In this document: piece by piece, positions 5,864 to 6,603 of the stretch | Layout: every line of letters begins with the position of its first letter | How positions within the stretch are numbered: position 1 is the first letter of the stretch | Program-made: the position numbers and the translations under genes | NCBI GenBank assembly: GCA_964361795.1 | Contig: CAYIBZ010000031.1 | Coordinates: forward strand, 1 to 6,603 | Direction: 5' to 3' | Length of the DNA: 6,603 bases | Source: CAYIBZ01 sp964361795 | GTDB taxonomy: Bacteria > Patescibacteriota > Minisyncoccia > UBA6257 > WO2-44-18 | Notes under the pieces: model-generated | What the model saw: only the letters and a program-made list of their open reading frames with translations | What the model was told of the DNA's origin: nothing | Databases searched by the model: none

Positions 5864-6603
5864 AGGTAGTATTTTCCGCCGCTTTCTTTGATTATACCTT
5901 TTATTAATAAGAAGGTGAGAAGGCGGCTGGCTTCAGAAGAATCAATTTGCATTAACTGGCTTATCTTGTCAACATTCAGCGGCCGCCCCGATTCGGTTAG
6001 CGCCGCAACCAATTTAGATTCAACTTCGTTAAGATCGGCTGATTTTGTTTCCGGGTTTTTGCCTTCCGGCTTCACGGCAATGTTTAGTGAATCTAAAACA
6101 TCTTTAACATCGGTCACTAAAGCGGCGCCGCTTTTTATCAGGGCGTGCGATCCAACATAATTCGGATGATCAATCTGGCCGGGCACGACAAAAACATCCC
6201 GGTTTTGCTCAACGGCAAACCGGACGGTCGCCAAGGCTCCGGATTTTTCCGGAGCTTCAACAACGATAACGCCCAAGCTCATTCCGCTGATAATCCGATT
6301 GCGTTCAATGAAATTTTTTGGAAAGGAATCGGTGCCTGCCGGATACTCGCTGACAATGGCCCCTCCTAATTCCAATATCTCTTTGGAAAGACTGGAATTT
6401 TGCGCCGGATAAATTCTGTCCAAGCCGCAAGCAAGGACGGCGATCGTTTTACCGCCCGCCTCCACCGCGCCCTCATGAGCCGACGTATCAATGCCAATGG
6501 CCAAACCGCTTACGATTACCAAGTCATTTTTTGACAAACCGTAGGCAAGCTTCTTGGCAATCTCTTTGCCGGCCATAGTGGCTCTGCGGGTGCCCACAAT
6601 AGC
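5854..6603 (-). CDS. dprA: DNA-processing protein DprA/Smf, 5' end outside the window
   Basis: DprA binds incoming single-stranded DNA and loads RecA on it during natural transformation; it is also common in bacteria not known to be competent. The visible 249 residues cover the Rossmann-like core and the C-terminal winged helix. Numbered from the first visible codon, motifs are GTRRAT (4-9), VSGLAIGIDTSAHEGA (31-46), ACGLDRIYP (58-66), SEYPAG (85-90), FIERNRIISG (98-107), VVEA with SGALAT (114-126), VFVVPG (137-142) and HALIKSGA (153-160). A winged-helix (DprA_WH-like) segment spans about 192-249. The frame is open to the window edge (A-I-V before GTRRAT). The GTG at 6597-6595 is therefore an internal valine, not the start, and the N-terminal part lies to the right. 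The gene is transcribed into topA, overlapping it by 10 bases. Confidence 0.96.
   Translation of the reverse strand, partial: AIVGTRRATMAGKEIAKKLAYGLSKNDLVIVSGLAIGIDTSAHEGAVEAGGKTIAVLACGLDRIYPAQNSSLSKEILELGGAIVSEYPAGTDSFPKNFIERNRIISGMSLGVIVVEAPEKSGALATVRFAVEQNRDVFVVPGQIDHPNYVGSHALIKSGAALVTDVKDVLDSLNIAVKPEGKNPETKSADLNEVESKLVAALTESGRPLNVDKISQLMQIDSSEASRLLTFLLIKGIIKESGGKYYLCS

Noticed and set aside
6595..6597. GTG as the start codon of dprA
   Set aside because: The frame stays open to the window edge and the residues before it (Ala-Ile) continue the conserved DprA core pattern, so this GTG encodes an internal valine and the gene is cut by the window.
1..6603. A chromosomal parS site (TGTTTCACGTGAAACA-like)
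   Set aside because: Reading through the window I found no sequence close to the consensus; an exact search allowing 2-3 mismatches would settle it.

Overview
The window reads as chromosomal DNA from a bacterium with a compact genome. In order it holds: the 3' end of a tRNA-Leu(UAA) gene (+), parB (+), a RelA/SpoT homologue (rsh, -), a DUF2419/queuosine-salvage-type nucleosidase gene (+), a strongly self-complementary intergenic stretch, topA (-), and dprA (-, running off the right edge). TGA ends rsh, so TGA is a stop here and the Gracilibacteria/SR1 code is excluded. Tight packing, a tRNA with no encoded CCA, a shortened Rsh C-terminus and a dprA-topA pair suggest the Candidate Phyla Radiation (Parcubacteria-like). 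This is inference: dprA-topA pairs also occur in Firmicutes and others, and no ribosomal marker is present.

Left part (1-2605). The tRNA remnant is followed after 20 bases by parB. parB and rsh converge and overlap tail to tail by 16 bases with no visible terminator between them. Rsh keeps complete (p)ppGpp hydrolase and synthetase signatures but has lost most of the helical region and the Cys-rich domain between TGS and ACT.

Middle (2606-3880). rsh and the nucleosidase gene diverge from a 60-bp gap. On the plus strand TTGACA-17 bp-TATACT is a near-perfect sigma70-type promoter. A weaker opposing candidate for rsh overlaps its -10 element. The plus-strand gene starts at TTG behind a strong AAGGAG, with an in-frame stop just upstream, and its stop codon is built into an intrinsic terminator. 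It therefore looks like a self-contained single-gene unit. Its protein matches queuosine-5'-phosphate N-glycosylase (Qng1, DUF2419) along its whole length, with changes in several aromatic positions. I rate it the most interesting item. Next comes a fold-back element of about 160 bp (13-bp arms enclosing three hairpins) in the gap between the two convergent genes.

Right part (3881-6603). dprA and topA form a minus-strand operon with a 10-bp overlap. Both encode complete-looking proteins as far as they are visible. The remaining genes are housekeeping: chromosome segregation, stringent response, DNA supercoiling and uptake/recombination of single-stranded DNA. I see no CRISPR array, insertion sequence or phage gene.
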